64,000 bases of DNA, from positions 1,860,001-1,924,000 of the forward strand of contig RCSZ01000001.1 in NCBI GenBank assembly GCA_014898425.1, written 5' to 3'. Made by a program: the position numbers and the translations under genes. The notes under the pieces are model-generated. The model worked only from the letters and a program-made list of their open reading frames with translations, did not search any database and was not told the origin of the DNA. Source of the DNA: Botryotinia globosa. Taxonomy: Eukaryota > Ascomycota > Leotiomycetes > Helotiales > Sclerotiniaceae. Positions 43,882-54,784 of this stretch are shown here, one piece after another (the first letter of the stretch is position 1; each line of letters opens with the position of its first letter).

Positions 43882-45722
43882 ATAAGTAGTCTACCCCTGG
43901 ACTGTCTTGTTCTTTTGAGGCTTATACTCTGATAGTGATAATAGGTTTTTAATCGCCAAAACGTCTCGATGACTATTCAAGTCTACAGGGCAGAGGGGAA
44001 AGAGGATTGATAAGGAGGTTTGCAGCATGAATCATTGGCGTGTACGAAGGGGGGCCAAATTAATAAAAAAACGACAGGGCAATGAGGAACTTTAGGTGCT
44101 TGGTGGATAGAGCGGTGACTCTGGTGTTAACGAAGGCATGCATATATGGCGCAGGATATCCCGGATAGGCAGAAGGGAGAAGGGAGAAGCAAAACATCAG
44201 ACAGATATATTGTTGCGATATACGACATATTATAAATTAAATCAATTAACACATTCACGTCTCCTATTGATGAGAATGCCATGAATGGTTAATGTAATTT
44301 TTTGTCTTTTTCTTCTGTCACACGTAACAACCTCGATTATGTAGTATCTAAGATTGGATCAGACTTAGCTCACGTAATTCTCAAGTCAGCGAGAGTAAGG
44401 AATGGGGCTTTCTACTGGGAACTTGTCACATCTAGCAATCATAAAGACTTTAAGATACCCAGATGACTGAGGCATATATATGAACCCTTCCTTGTAACAA
44501 ATGCTCAAGACTGTTTACTTAAAAGTACGTAGTAGTCAAACAGCTTCTTATGAGTTCTAATTCAAGTTTAAACTAACTATCTAATATCAAAAAATTCACT
44601 GATAGATACCCTCTAAAGCACCCAATAATCAATCATATTGTGAGCATAGACATGCATACTCGGTTGGATAGCCAGCTTCTCACGTAGGAAGGAAGTGTTC
44701 ATTTGAAAAACAAGGTTTCAACTTGAAGGTGGAGAGATTGGGCCTGTCGGTTAGTGATATTCGCAGCCGTGGGAGTTTGGATAGAGAAATGGGGAGGGAG
44801 GAGGTGAGGAGTAGGGTGGTTTGGGTTGGGTGGGAAATTGTAATCTTACATGGGATGGTTTCGTGGATGGGGACGGAGTTGAAACTTGAAACTTGAAACT
44901 TGACATGGTGGCGTTGTAAAGGTGGAGTAGGGGTTGGTGGGATGATGGTCGTGGAATTGAGCATCAGGGCTGTGTTTCAGAGGGGAATCTTGAAGGTGTT
45001 GGTGTATTTGGTGTAGAGGGAGATGTAGGAGTAGTATTGCGAGTGGGAGGGGGGCGGTTGTGTTGTTGTGTTGTTTGGTTGGAGATTGAGGGAGGGTGTG
45101 GTTGCTTTGTGGTTGCTTTGTGGTTGCTTGGGTGCGTGGTTGTGTGGAATTCTATTTATGGCAAGAGTCTGAGAATACTTCGAGGGTGGTGATGTAGGTT
45201 TTGAGGAGAGAATGTTTGAGGGCTGTTAGAAATGTGAGATGTTGAAGGTGTTTCGAATTGAACTTCGCAGAAGGAGACAGGGATCAGATACTATCGTGGC
45301 TTTTGAAGTAGATATTATCTGATATAGAAGTGAACCAAGCAATGAGTTCTTTACAACTTCCAAAATGATTATAACGGAGGAGTAGTTCTATGTTTAAGAA
45401 GGGATGATATACATGCTCATGAAAAGATTCAAGCACGGGGCAAGGACGACCAACCAACTAATGGAAAGAATGGTAGGCAAATTTGAAAGGCGTCCTAATT
45501 ATTTGGAGAAAAAAGTCCTGTTATTGTTTAAACATATAATTGTAATCACCACCGTCATTATTTTGGCAGCCACTCATTTCGTCACTCATTTGAGAGTATT
45601 TCTAATCTTAAAATATCTCAACAGTATACCAATCTCCTTTTCATCAAGACAACTCCATGACAGCACTCCGACTGCAACTCTATCTAGTTGATACCTCACT
45701 CGTTCTACGAAAAGAAATTTAG
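43882..45722. other. Long intergenic region with strong G/T skew
   Basis: About 1.8 kb after NPL4. From about 44,740 to 45,180 the plus strand is very G/T-rich, with repeats such as GAAACTT (44,879-44,899) and GTGGTTGCTTT (about 45,098-45,130). A 94-codon minus-strand frame at 44,680-44,964 begins with ATG and could be an orphan exon, but it follows the skew and I do not trust it. A plus-strand frame at 45,404-45,691 with one hydrophobic segment may be an upstream exon of the orphan gene that follows; no frame-consistent junction was found. Confidence 0.5.
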
Positions 45723-46972
45723 GCTCGATGCCTAGCCTCGATACAAGCTAATCAATCGGACCGAAAATTCCGCATAGCTCTTGGAAATCCTTCTCATAGT
45801 TCTAGTCCTGGGAGTGATACATTGAGCTCTCCACTCTCATCTGGCTCTTTCAAGCGATCACTCAAAATCGGTATTGTGCCACCGAAGTTAGTTGGCATTC
45901 AAGAGGAGGAGGTCATCCAGAAGTTTGTTAAGATGACTCCGACTATGAAGGTTATGGGTAAAGGCAATGGTTTGGAACTTACCACTTTTACTCAATGTGA
46001 AGCTGTTCCTCAATTGATCGATATTTCTATTCCTTCGAAGGATATTGAATTTGGTAATCTTTCCCAACCAGGTTCTCGTTCGAACTGACTTGTGAATATT
46101 TAGATACCACAGAAGCCAATGGACAACCTGTACTCATGACAAAGTGTTCCGCCAGTTTAGGATCACAATCTGCTCCCGGTAAGAGACCAAAAGTCAAGAC
46201 ATACAGACCCTCTAAATCTTCGTCATGTAAAGAGGGGTGCAAGTTTAAGCAGGTTGGGAACGAAAACGACGACATTTTTGAAGACGAACTTGTTGAATCA
46301 AAAACCATTACAGAAGCCAACAACACCGCGCCATCGACACCAACAAAGCGTTTATCAGCGACTGAAAAACTTGACATGGATGGATCACACGATACTAAGC
46401 CCGAATTTCCCATTGGTACAACCATTAAAGACTTTGGTGCGTTGCCTGACCATCTTCGAGGTCCTTGCCTTGAAGTCAGCCCTCGAACGAGCGTTTTGGA
46501 TGGTCCATCTGCTGTTCCGAACGTAGATAAACTTTTGTCTATGAACAAGCGTGATAGCTCCCTAGAATCATCGCTCATGAGACCTCTCGAAGCAGTGCCC
46601 GAAGGGTCAATAGCAGCATCGCCATTGCCAGAGGTACCGACAGAAATAACGGAAGATATCATCGGACAATCGGATGGTCCTGCGCAATATCCATCTATTG
46701 CAGCTATTGAACCAAATGTTGGTGGCGATTCTCCAATTACAGAGTTACCAGTCGGCCCAATTGCGAAAGATAAGAAGGATGAAAAGCGCACTCATAAAGT
46801 TATAAATAAGTTTCGATCGGGAGTACGCAAGGGTAGATTTCGTTGCCTAAGAACACCTGTATTGGTGGTAATTCTCGGAAAGGAGCTTTCAAAGCCAACC
46901 AAAGTAGCTATTCAGAATATCGCAAGCGGATTGCCTTCAGGACTTGGTGATGTAAATCCCCTTCCCGCGTGA
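45723..46972 (+). CDS. Orphan, low-complexity protein gene (5' end unresolved)
   Basis: Two exons can be joined: 45723-46053 and 46104-46972. A 50-nt GT-AG intron (GTAATC...TTTAG) gives the continuous reading SKDIEF|DTTEANGQPVLMTKC. The first exon has no ATG but opens directly after an acceptor-like AAATTTAG at 45,715-45,722, so a further upstream exon is expected and was not identified. The product has about 400 residues. It is Ser/Pro/Thr-rich and disordered-looking, with a basic cluster near the end (RTHKVINKFRSGVRKGRFRC) before a short hydrophobic stretch (LRTPVLVVILGK). I recognise no family. It could be a lineage-specific gene or a decaying one. Confidence 0.45.
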
Positions 46973-47923
46973 TAATGCGGACGTCTTTAATTCGAGAACT
47001 GAGGTTAATTAAAACCATAAGATGCAAACAACACTAGAGCCATCGGCCTCGCTTCCTATACTTGAACAACTTTCACCTACTCCAGTAGCAGAGGACCGGT
47101 GCTGCCCTGAGAGCCCTGCACCTTCGTCAGAGAACAATTGCTGTAGCGAGGATTGGAATTGAGAGCTTGATAATGATCGCGACGATGAAATGGTGTGTTG
47201 GAATGGATATTGTCATACACCCTAATACAAGAAACCTGTAAACCTTGTTCAATGATCTTCAATGATGAACTGTGACTCTGTGAGACGTCCTAGTAGTCTG
47301 TAATATCTTCGGTGAGCCATTATCAGATGAGCTCTCCTTGGTAAAATTTGATCGTACAGTACGGATGCAGTTCAACCATCTTTCAACACGGGATGCTGAG
47401 TAACGGGAAGAGAACCCGAATTTCCCGATTCGAATTGGACATCCCTCCAATGCGTCCGTTTGTAGATAGCCATCTCTTTGAATTACCGCGACTGTGAAAT
47501 TCGTACCTCAAATCATTCATACGCTCTAGCACATGGTAGAAACTAGAGGCCAACAAGTGACAACGACATGTAAGGTTTTTAGACAAACTCTTACAGCATA
47601 ATAAAAAAGACCTTCAGTACCTAGGTACTTCGAATATATTTCAATATTGAATGTTGTATTTCCCAACGAGTCATGTACTTTTTTAACTCAAAAAACATGA
47701 GATATAACAAGTGAATTGATCAATACATGTACAATTGTCATCCAGACCAGACTCACAAGTTCCACATCGGTACTCCGAGTCTCCTACCGATCAAACCCCA
47801 CTATTTCTCTCCTCCAAACCAATCTGCACCTCTTGCTCAATCGACCCCACTCGACCCCTGCAAAAACTGATAGTACCCTAATATATATTCAAAAACGGCG
47901 GTTTCGTCAAACAAACATGCCAA
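46973..47923. other. Intergenic region upstream of the tRNA gene
   Basis: About 950 bp with no recognised exon. Close to the tRNA an AT motif (TAATATATATTC, about 47,879-47,890) lies about 35-45 bp before the mature 5' end and could serve as a TATA-like TFIIIB site. Confidence 0.55.
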
Positions 47924-48085
47924 ACTCCAGTGACGCGTAAGTTACTGCCTCCATTCCAAAAATGAAGGTACATCATGGCTAATATATAAATTATAGAGTG
48001 GTTAGCGTGTCGTTCTTATATTCTTCCCCTTGTGGATCAATATGAAGTTATGCGAAAGTCGTGGGTTCGACACCCACCTGGAGTA
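47924..48085 (+). tRNA. tRNA-Ile(UAU) gene with a canonical anticodon intron and a D-arm intron-like insert
   Basis: Read as exons 47924-47936, 47997-48020 and 48050-48085, the RNA folds into a complete 73-nt tRNA. The acceptor stem ACTCCAG/CTGGAGT pairs 7 of 7 with discriminator A. The D stem is ACGC/GCGT with loop AGTGGTTA. The anticodon arm is TCGTT-CTTATAA-TGCGA (one T-T mismatch at the loop end) with anticodon TAT. The variable loop is AAGTC, and the T arm is GTGGG-TTCGACA-CCCAC. The insert at 48021-48049 is at the normal position after base 37 and is expected for this tRNA. The insert at 47937-47996 is between bases 13 and 14 and is not: it begins GTAAGT, holds GGCTAAT and ends ATAG. 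It splits the A box, while the B box (GGTTCGACACC) is intact. It may be functional with dual splicing, or a disrupted copy. Confidence 0.75.
47937..47996 (+). other. 60-nt spliceosomal-type intron inside the tRNA D-arm
   Basis: The boundaries are unambiguous because no flanking base can be shifted. The 5' end is GTAAGT (fungal consensus), the branch-like GGCTAAT lies about 13 nt before the 3' end, and the 3' end is ATAG. Length 60 nt matches the introns of neighbouring protein genes. Only its removal restores the D stem and loop and puts the acceptor strand next to T8-G9. Confidence 0.65.
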
Positions 48086-48114
48086 ACAATCTCTGGTAGA
48101 CACCAAAACAACAA

Positions 48115-48121
48115 TTTTTTT
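48115..48121 (+). terminator. T7 run, candidate RNA polymerase III terminator
   Basis: Seven consecutive T residues, 30 nt after the tRNA 3' end, and the first run of four or more T downstream. Suits Pol III termination. Confidence 0.6.
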
Positions 48122-48802
48122 GGATTCCTTCTTGCATATATTGGGAAGAGGTGGTTGTTGAGTTGGATGATTCTCTGTTGTTTTTGGGGGTTAGATTTGT
48201 GGTGTAAGTGATGGGTCCACCCATTTTGGTTTTTGGTGGAATGTGATAATGGTACGTATCTACCTAGGTACCGCGTTTGCTTTTGTGAAGATATCAAACT
48301 TAAACTTAGGATACATCTTCACGGAGAGAGCTTTATACTTGGCGGTTACCTATGTATCAAAGATACAAGCCTACGGGACGATCTCTTAGTTTTTGTATCG
48401 AGGAGTTGTAACTGGTCATAATCGCATGATAGACATACATATCTGCACTGCACAAAATTGTTGAAGTAACTCTGATGGAAGATTGCATTGATAATGTAGA
48501 ATTGGAACATGTAAAGCAAAACACCACTCCCGTGTATATCTATATATGAACGGCTCCGCGCAAACGCAATAAAGCCATGAACAGCGGCCTGAGATCATGT
48601 AAACAACGCTGGGTATTTGACATTCTCAAACTGAAACAAATCTTGCTTGACTCGATTATTCGACGCTTGTCTCCCAAAGTTCCATGTCTTCGACCTGCTT
48701 CTCTTCTCTCTTTCATCAACCAGACGCTCGCCCTATCTCTACCCGACACTGAACCCATCCTCCGCCAGAACACTCATTCCCTTAACTCTGCAATTTAAAC
48801 TC
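48122..48802. other. Intergenic, nothing recognised
   Basis: About 680 bp between the tRNA terminator and the 3' end of the copper transporter gene. No coding exon recognised. Confidence 0.6.
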
Positions 48803-49518
48803 TCAATGACATGCCGTTTCCTTCGCAGCCGAAGTATCCTTTCCAAATATCAAGAAACCCACAAATGCACCAACTCCTACTGCAATCATAACCCATCCAT
48901 TATATGTCATGAAAAGCAACCTAGAACTTCATTAGTAACCCTCCGCTCAGAGGATAGAATAGAGACCTACATCAACATAAATGCATAAAAATACTGGAAA
49001 GCATATAGCGCAGCTTTAATAACATGTGCTCTCTGACCCACTTCTTCTTGATTGCGTCCTGCCCAGAGAAAAGGCGTATTTTCAGTAACATCATCCACTT
49101 AATTCACACACATAGTCTCAGCTTTTCATTCCACTGCTCAGGTATGAAAGTCGAGGGAGGAAAAGCGCGCATGGGGGAGAGTAGAAAAGTAAGAGAACTC
49201 ACGGGTTATGGAGCCCTGTTGTCGGTCGACCCAGGATTCATAGCGACGGGTCAGGGAGCGGATGCCTTCGTATCCGGCGGTTATAGCGACGACGCCAACG
49301 AGGGAAAGGAGGAGGGAGAAGGTGGAGCGGATGTGCCACCAGCGGAAAATTATACAGAGATTGTTTGTGTCCCAGGTGAAGAGCATCTGCAATTGAGGTT
49401 AGCGATTGAGAAATCGAGAGAGTCGATTAGATTGACAACGGACGTTCATGTTACATCTATCTCCTCCCATATCCATTCCCATATCGTGCATGCTGTGATC
49501 CATATGTGAATGATCCAT
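48803..49518 (-). CDS. Ctr-family copper transporter
   Basis: Four small exons: 49518-49444, 49386-49203, 49058-48971 and 48920-48803. All introns are GT-AG (donors GTCCGT, GTGAGT, GTAGGT) and joins keep the frame, giving 154 aa. No single long open frame covers it. The N-terminus is Met/His-rich (MDHSHMDHSMHDMGMDMGG), the copper-collecting motif, followed by CNMNMLFTW. Three membrane helices follow: about 46-67, 99-120 with the pore motif MxxxM (M116, M120), and 125-142 with GxxxG (G133, G137). This matches high-affinity Cu(I) transporters that work as trimers in the plasma or vacuolar membrane. The small size is typical of Ctr2/Ctr3-type fungal members. Confidence 0.9.
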
Positions 49519-50241
49519 TGTGAATCTGAATGTTACAATAATTTGTATATAATTGAATCGCTCGATATCGATGAAGTGTATGGTAGTTCGAGTTTGCGAA
49601 GATCCGTAAGATTTCAATGAAAGAAGATGATGCTTCTGAAATGGATATTAAAATGATTATGTACATATATCGCTATCTACACCTACTCGCACACTGCTGT
49701 TGGAAGACTGGCGTAACTCCCAAGGGGTTAATTGCACTGCACCAATTACAGAGTGTTATGAATCGATGGTGCAATGGTCCCCTAATTTACCTTCTCAAAT
49801 GCGCTCAAACCAAGCTAATAAAGCGCCAACAGCTCCCGTCTGTCTGACAAGCTCCATGTGAACACCAAAAGCGGTACACTGAATCACTCATGTAGAATCA
49901 TACGTTGATGAAGACATTTATATTGTCATCTCATGATTATACTAACTTAAGGCTTCCAAATGTAATCACCTTCTCTTTTTTGATTTAAAACAATGGTTAT
50001 TTGATTTGATATTGAATAACGAAAGGAGTGTACGAGTCTTCCGCATATTCTTAAGACACCTCAAGCTGCACTGTTCTTTATCAGATAATGCACGGACATC
50101 GGTGTTACAGAAGATAAGCGATTTCATACTGCCGCAACTGGTTTCATCGGATGTGAGGGGCAAGACTCATCAATTCGATCATGAATTTCTAAATTGAGCT
50201 TGGCAATACTCTATTCTACAACCTTTATAATCTCGTCCCAG
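49519..50241. other. Divergent promoter region, Ctr gene and BNA1
   Basis: About 720 bp between divergent starts. No exon recognised. I did not find a clear copper-response element by eye. Confidence 0.55.
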
Positions 50242-50888
50242 ATGCTCTCCAGTCCCTTAAACCTGCCCAAGTGGTAAGCAACTTTCGAGATCACGAAAGG
50301 AATCTGTTTTAACAGTGACTCGATAGGCTCGAAGAGAACTCTCATCTCTTGAAGCCTCCCATTAACAATTACTGCGTGTACAATAAGGATGTGACTGTCA
50401 TGGTATGGTCATCACCACCCATCACTGTCTCAGACAATTTCTAAGCTCCGCAGATCGTAGGAGGCCCCAATGCACGAACCGACTATCACATAAACGAGAC
50501 CGCAGAATGGTTCTACCAATACAAGGGAGCTATGATGTTGAAAGTGGTCGATGAAGGCGAATTTAGGGATATCATCATTGGGGAGGGAGAAATGTTTCTA
50601 TTGCCACCAAATACGCCGCATAATCCTGTTCGATTCGCAAATACAGTTGGCATTGTGCTAGAGCAACCAAGACCAGCGGGTTCATTAGATAGATTGAGGT
50701 GGTATTGCACAAATTGCCGCGAGGTGGTGGAGGAAGCTTCTTTCCATTGTACAGACTTGGGCACGCAAATTAAGGAAGCTGTGAACAGCTTCAAGGATAG
50801 TGAGGATAGGAGGAAATGTAAGAAATGCGGGACAGTCGCGGAATCAGCGCCTCCAGTGGGATCTATCAAGGATCCAAATATCGCTTGA
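50242..50888 (+). CDS. BNA1: 3-hydroxyanthranilate 3,4-dioxygenase
   Basis: Iron enzyme that opens 3-hydroxyanthranilate in the kynurenine route from tryptophan to NAD. Three exons: 50242-50273, 50327-50402 and 50454-50888 (donors GTAAGC, GTATGG), total 180 aa. The short first exon encodes MLSSPLNLPKW and the second ends NNYCVYNKDVTVM, both family-typical. Fe(II) ligands: H48 and E54 in TDYHINETAEWF, H92 in NTPHNPVR. Substrate arginines are R44 and R96. The C-terminal rubredoxin-like metal site has C121xxC124 and C158xxC161, as in fungal and some bacterial enzymes. Cytosolic. Convergent with the FAHD1-like gene. Confidence 0.96.
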
Positions 50889-50994
50889 TTGATGAGAAAA
50901 GGAATAATGAAATAACAAAGTCTTTCGCATAAAGTCTAATAAACTCTTATACATATTGTCGGGTATCCTAGTGTAAATAACCTACGTAAATTGC

Positions 50995-51888
50995 TCAAGT
51001 CTCCTTGAACTGGTATGTACTCGTCGACTCTTCAACTGCAACTTCAATCTTTCCTTCCTCCAACTCCTTACCCCCAACACTGATGCCGACTCGCATAACA
51101 TCTCCGGGCTTCACAGATCCAACTCCCTTTGGTGTACCAGTCAAGACAATATCTCCTTTCTCCAAAGTCATGACCTTCGAGATATCGCTCAAAATTCTCG
51201 GAATTCGGTACAACATCAATTCTGTAGAATCCTTTTGTCTGTGTTCGTTGTTGACTGTAAGCCACACGGTAGCATTATGAGGATCCGGAATCTGAGATTT
51301 GGAAATGATGTTGCTCATCGGGAGAAAGGTATCAAATCCCTTCGCGATATCCCATGGGAGACCCTTCTTCTTGGCTTCGTTTTGGGCGTTGCGAGCTGTC
51401 ATATCAATGCTCATTGCGTAGCCTATGTAATTCAATGATTAGACATCAAATTGAGTCACCCATTCTAGAATACGCACTTTCGATGGAATCATAAGCTTCC
51501 TTCTCATTCTCCGGCTCGAGATTCTTGACCTGTTTCCCCATGATCAAAGCCAATTCCACTTCATAATGCAAATCCACACCCTTTGGTCGAATGACAGCTC
51601 CACCATTTGGAGGGAGAATCGAGGAAGGTGGCTTGAGGAAGAAGAATGGCTGTTTGGGCTTGCTGTTGTTCAATTCCGCGATATGATCTCTGTTTTTCAA
51701 TCAGTTCAACTATACTATACTGTATACTTTGAAGACACTCAATTGAGGGATTTCAAGAAGCAGTTCATGGTCGAGGAGGAAGAGGAGTGGGGGTAAACAT
51801 ACGCGTAGTTTCTCCCGATACATACAACTTTCGAAGCACTCTTGAAAGGAGATATGGTGGCAATGCCACGGCGGAAGATTAAAGACAT
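50995..51888 (-). CDS. Fumarylacetoacetate hydrolase-family protein (FAHD1-like acylpyruvase/oxaloacetate decarboxylase)
   Basis: Three exons: 51888-51803, 51689-51478 and 51422-50995 (donors GTATGT, GTGCGT), total 241 aa. The N-terminus MSLIFRRGIATISPFKS could be a short mitochondrial presequence. Then comes GRNYADHIAEL, including the catalytic histidine (about H31). Metal ligands are E72 and E74 in DLHYEVELALIMGK and D106 in SIDMTARNAQ. KGFDTFLPMSNII and the C-terminal EKGDIVLTGTPKGVGSVKPGDVM complete the FAH fold. Human FAHD1 hydrolyses acylpyruvates and decarboxylates oxaloacetate in mitochondria; the same activity is inferred here. Confidence 0.92.
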
Positions 51889-52214
51889 ATTGAATGAAGT
51901 ATACCAAAATACAAATATTCAAAACTTTTTATGTACGATCAAAAGGTGTGGTAGTTACTTGAAGCTCAAATAAGTGAGCAATTCGTGTGGAGATCTTGTT
52001 ATGACCCTTCGGTGGAGACCCCGCTCGGCCACTGACGGGATAAGCTTCCGGCAGCTCTGATCGGTTCACTGGTGGTTCCGTGGATTATAAAGACTTGCAT
52101 CTTTGTATGCAGTATTGCAGATATACATGATGAGATAGATTCCTGAATACCAAAAGATTTATTAAATTCTCGAGAACTTTCAATCCAGTATTGGATCAAA
52201 TCATATTTGAGCAT
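51889..52214. other. Intergenic, short GC-richer patch
   Basis: About 330 bp. A GC-rich patch at about 52,000-52,075 stands out, but I recognise neither RNA nor coding structure. Confidence 0.5.
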
Positions 52215-52911
52215 CTAACTCTTGAGTAAAAGATAATTACTCCCATCTGGTACTCCAAGCTTTTCAAGAGAACCTCCTTTTCCCACCTGCTGTCTCTTGT
52301 CCGCTTGTTCATACAACGCTTTATCGACCCTTTCCTGTGACATTTTCATTCCCCTTTGACCCTTTTCTTGGAGCTTGTGTCGATTGTTATAATATGCAAG
52401 CAATGTCTTCGCGCGCATAAATTCTTCATCTCTCTGTAATATAATATGTTAGCTATCATTTAAATGCGACTGAGTAGAATCTATAACATACGCCGCTACT
52501 TATCCTTCTTTCAAGACGACGTTCTCGAGTCTCTCGCATGGATTCCTCGGTTTCTGGGAGGTCAATTGAATCCATAGAAGAGTGTTTCCTGAGCGGAGGA
52601 GACGGCGACTGAACAACAGAAGGTGGTGTGGGTATGCGTCGACCGAGGCGATCAAATTTTGGCGTTGGTTGTGAATGTATTGACGTTTTTCTTTCGTCTA
52701 TAGTGGCTGACACGGTGGAGAGGCTGCGTAAAAAGGAAAGGGTAGCTCTAGGTGGCTGCGCATAAGACTGGTTAGCACGTATATGTGTGGGGATGCGTGT
52801 GGAGATGTGGGGAGCCGTAGAATATAATGCAAGACTTTGGCATGCGGGATGCAATGGGCTAATGGTGTTGACGAACTGCTTGCTTGAGGATATTGAGATC
52901 AGCGAGAACAT
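52215..52911 (-). CDS. Unknown protein with mitochondrial-targeting-like N-terminus
   Basis: Two exons, 52911-52492 and 52433-52215. The intron begins GTATGT, has a GCTAAC branch and ends ACAG; the phase-0 join reads RRISSG|RDEEFMRAK. The product is 212 aa. The first about 70 residues are rich in Ser, Arg and Ala without acids (FSLISISSSKQFVNTISP... SFLRSLSTVSA), as in mitochondrial presequences. The rest is charged and helical (EESMRETRERRLERRIS, LAYYNNRHKLQEKGQRGMKMSQERVDKAL). I do not recognise the family. Confidence 0.65.
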
Positions 52912-54784
52912 GTGCGATCTGTAGCTTTGGCGGTGATGGAATTGATGAGGGATCCATTCTGATGAGAATATGAATTCGACACTGCGGATGTAATGGATTG
53001 TTTGTTGTTATGATTAATGATTAATATCTAAGGTCATGGTGAGGAGATGTTTGTGAAAAGGTGTAAACATGTAAGTTCACCTAGCTTATGGGGGGTACCT
53101 TATCGGTTATCTCGGTCACTGCCGCACATGTGCCGATATATAGTACTGTAGATTCAGAACGCACTCGTCGATAAGCGAGCATTAACATCACGCTCTCATT
53201 CTACTCAACTGAACCAACCACCTCTAGAGCAAGGTCGATTCCATCACATTGAAAAAGGCTGGAATTTACTTCTAGGACTATACATCCATTTTATCAACCG
53301 ACTGGTATCCTGCTTTGTTTGCATGAGTCTTATCAAACTACCTACCTGTTTGATAAATCACGAGTGAAAAATCATCTGTTGATTGATTGACAGATAACTG
53401 TTGAGCCCGTGTGAAATTAACGACAAACACAAGCAATCGAAATCTGTGTAATTTGGCATGTTGTGGGGTAGATACAATGTCATCAAGCGTATTTGTATTA
53501 TAACTTATAAGGGGTTGATAGTTATGAGAAACGGGTTGGAAAAGAAATGGATATTGAATGATAACGATAAGGTCAAAGTCATCTCACCATCGTTTGTTCT
53601 TAACAAATCGGTAATTTGGAGTATCACCAGAAACATTTTGTCTAAATGTTATAGGACAACCAATCATGTGAGAATCTTCTGCGAGAGTTAATGTTATAAC
53701 GGACTCCCCCTTTCGAAGGTATTAAGTAAGCGAAACTCAGCCGATGACTAGTGGCTTTCTTAGATTAACATGGGTAGCATTCGATATCTATATTTCCCGA
53801 AATGGTTGCGAGATCACACCTAGCTAATGAGGAAGAAATGTGTGATGCTCATTGAAGATCCATGTATCAAAATATTCACATAGACCCCACGTCTTCCTGC
53901 CACGCACATATGATTCTGAATGATGCACGAAGAAGAATTTTATCATCGGCCGGCATCGCTCTGATGATGCCATGATGGTATGAACCCCTCGTTCAAACCC
54001 CTCGCTCAAAGATGTGGTACATAGAGACATTTATTAGTACATAGGTTGCCTGACTAATAACCCGGGTTCATGAATTAGATGAATTAGATGAATTAGATGA
54101 ATTAGACGAAATAGCTCCCGTCCCCCAACCGGCACTGATTTTCTTTTGGCATATCATGACGCCAAAGAGCCAATTGGTAAATTCAAATATTAATTGAGTG
54201 ACTAATAAATTTTGATTGGTTGAATTCCAATCTTCTTCATCCCCAATCTGGAATAAATCCAAGATATCCTTTGTTGGTTGGTTGGGATTGTCCATGCAGA
54301 TCAAAAAGCGGGGCTAAGAAAATTTTGGTTCCAAGCAGCCGGTCACACAACTAAAAAAGACTCAGACTCATCAGACTCATATCCATCACATATAAGAATA
54401 ACATCTTCAACCAGAATCCAGAAAACCCTCATTGACACAAAACATCTCCAAATTCGAAAAATTAACACGATAGATACCATTTTGATTTCCCCAACTTAAT
54501 CGACAATGCTTAGAGACTTCGAACCTTCCAAACTCCAGGAATAACTTCAATCTGCTACAACAGAGGGGTTCATTATTCCTTTATTTACAAACCGACATCA
54601 AAAGCTTATCAGAAAGCTACCTACCCTAGGTAGATCTCAACAAAAAATATCAATCATCCAAAACTCACATTCTTTTTCCCACAAAAGAGCCAATCCAATT
54701 TTGATTTAATTGGTAGGGTAAAGTGAAAACGGATCAGGTGGAAAAGTTACTTAAAAAGTTCGATTGAAACCACAATTCGATATC
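52912..54784. other. Long intergenic region upstream of the carbamoyl-phosphate synthase gene
   Basis: About 1.9 kb without a recognised exon. A GAATTAGAT tandem repeat (about four copies) lies at 54,069-54,109. GACTCA-like repeats (54,359-54,385) resemble but do not match a Gcn4 site. Confidence 0.6.

Noticed and set aside
46027..46791. 254-codon minus-strand frame opposite the orphan gene
   Set aside because: Possible in principle, but the plus strand has a frame-consistent intron and reading through both exons; the minus frame shows no splice or start support.
50242..51888. BNA1 and the FAHD1-like gene as a metabolic cluster
   Set aside because: They act in unrelated reactions (NAD synthesis versus acylpyruvate hydrolysis), and convergent neighbours are common; no further pathway genes are nearby.
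54359..54385. GACTCA repeats before CPA2 as Gcn4 sites
   Set aside because: They lack the T before GA (TGACTCA) required by the consensus.
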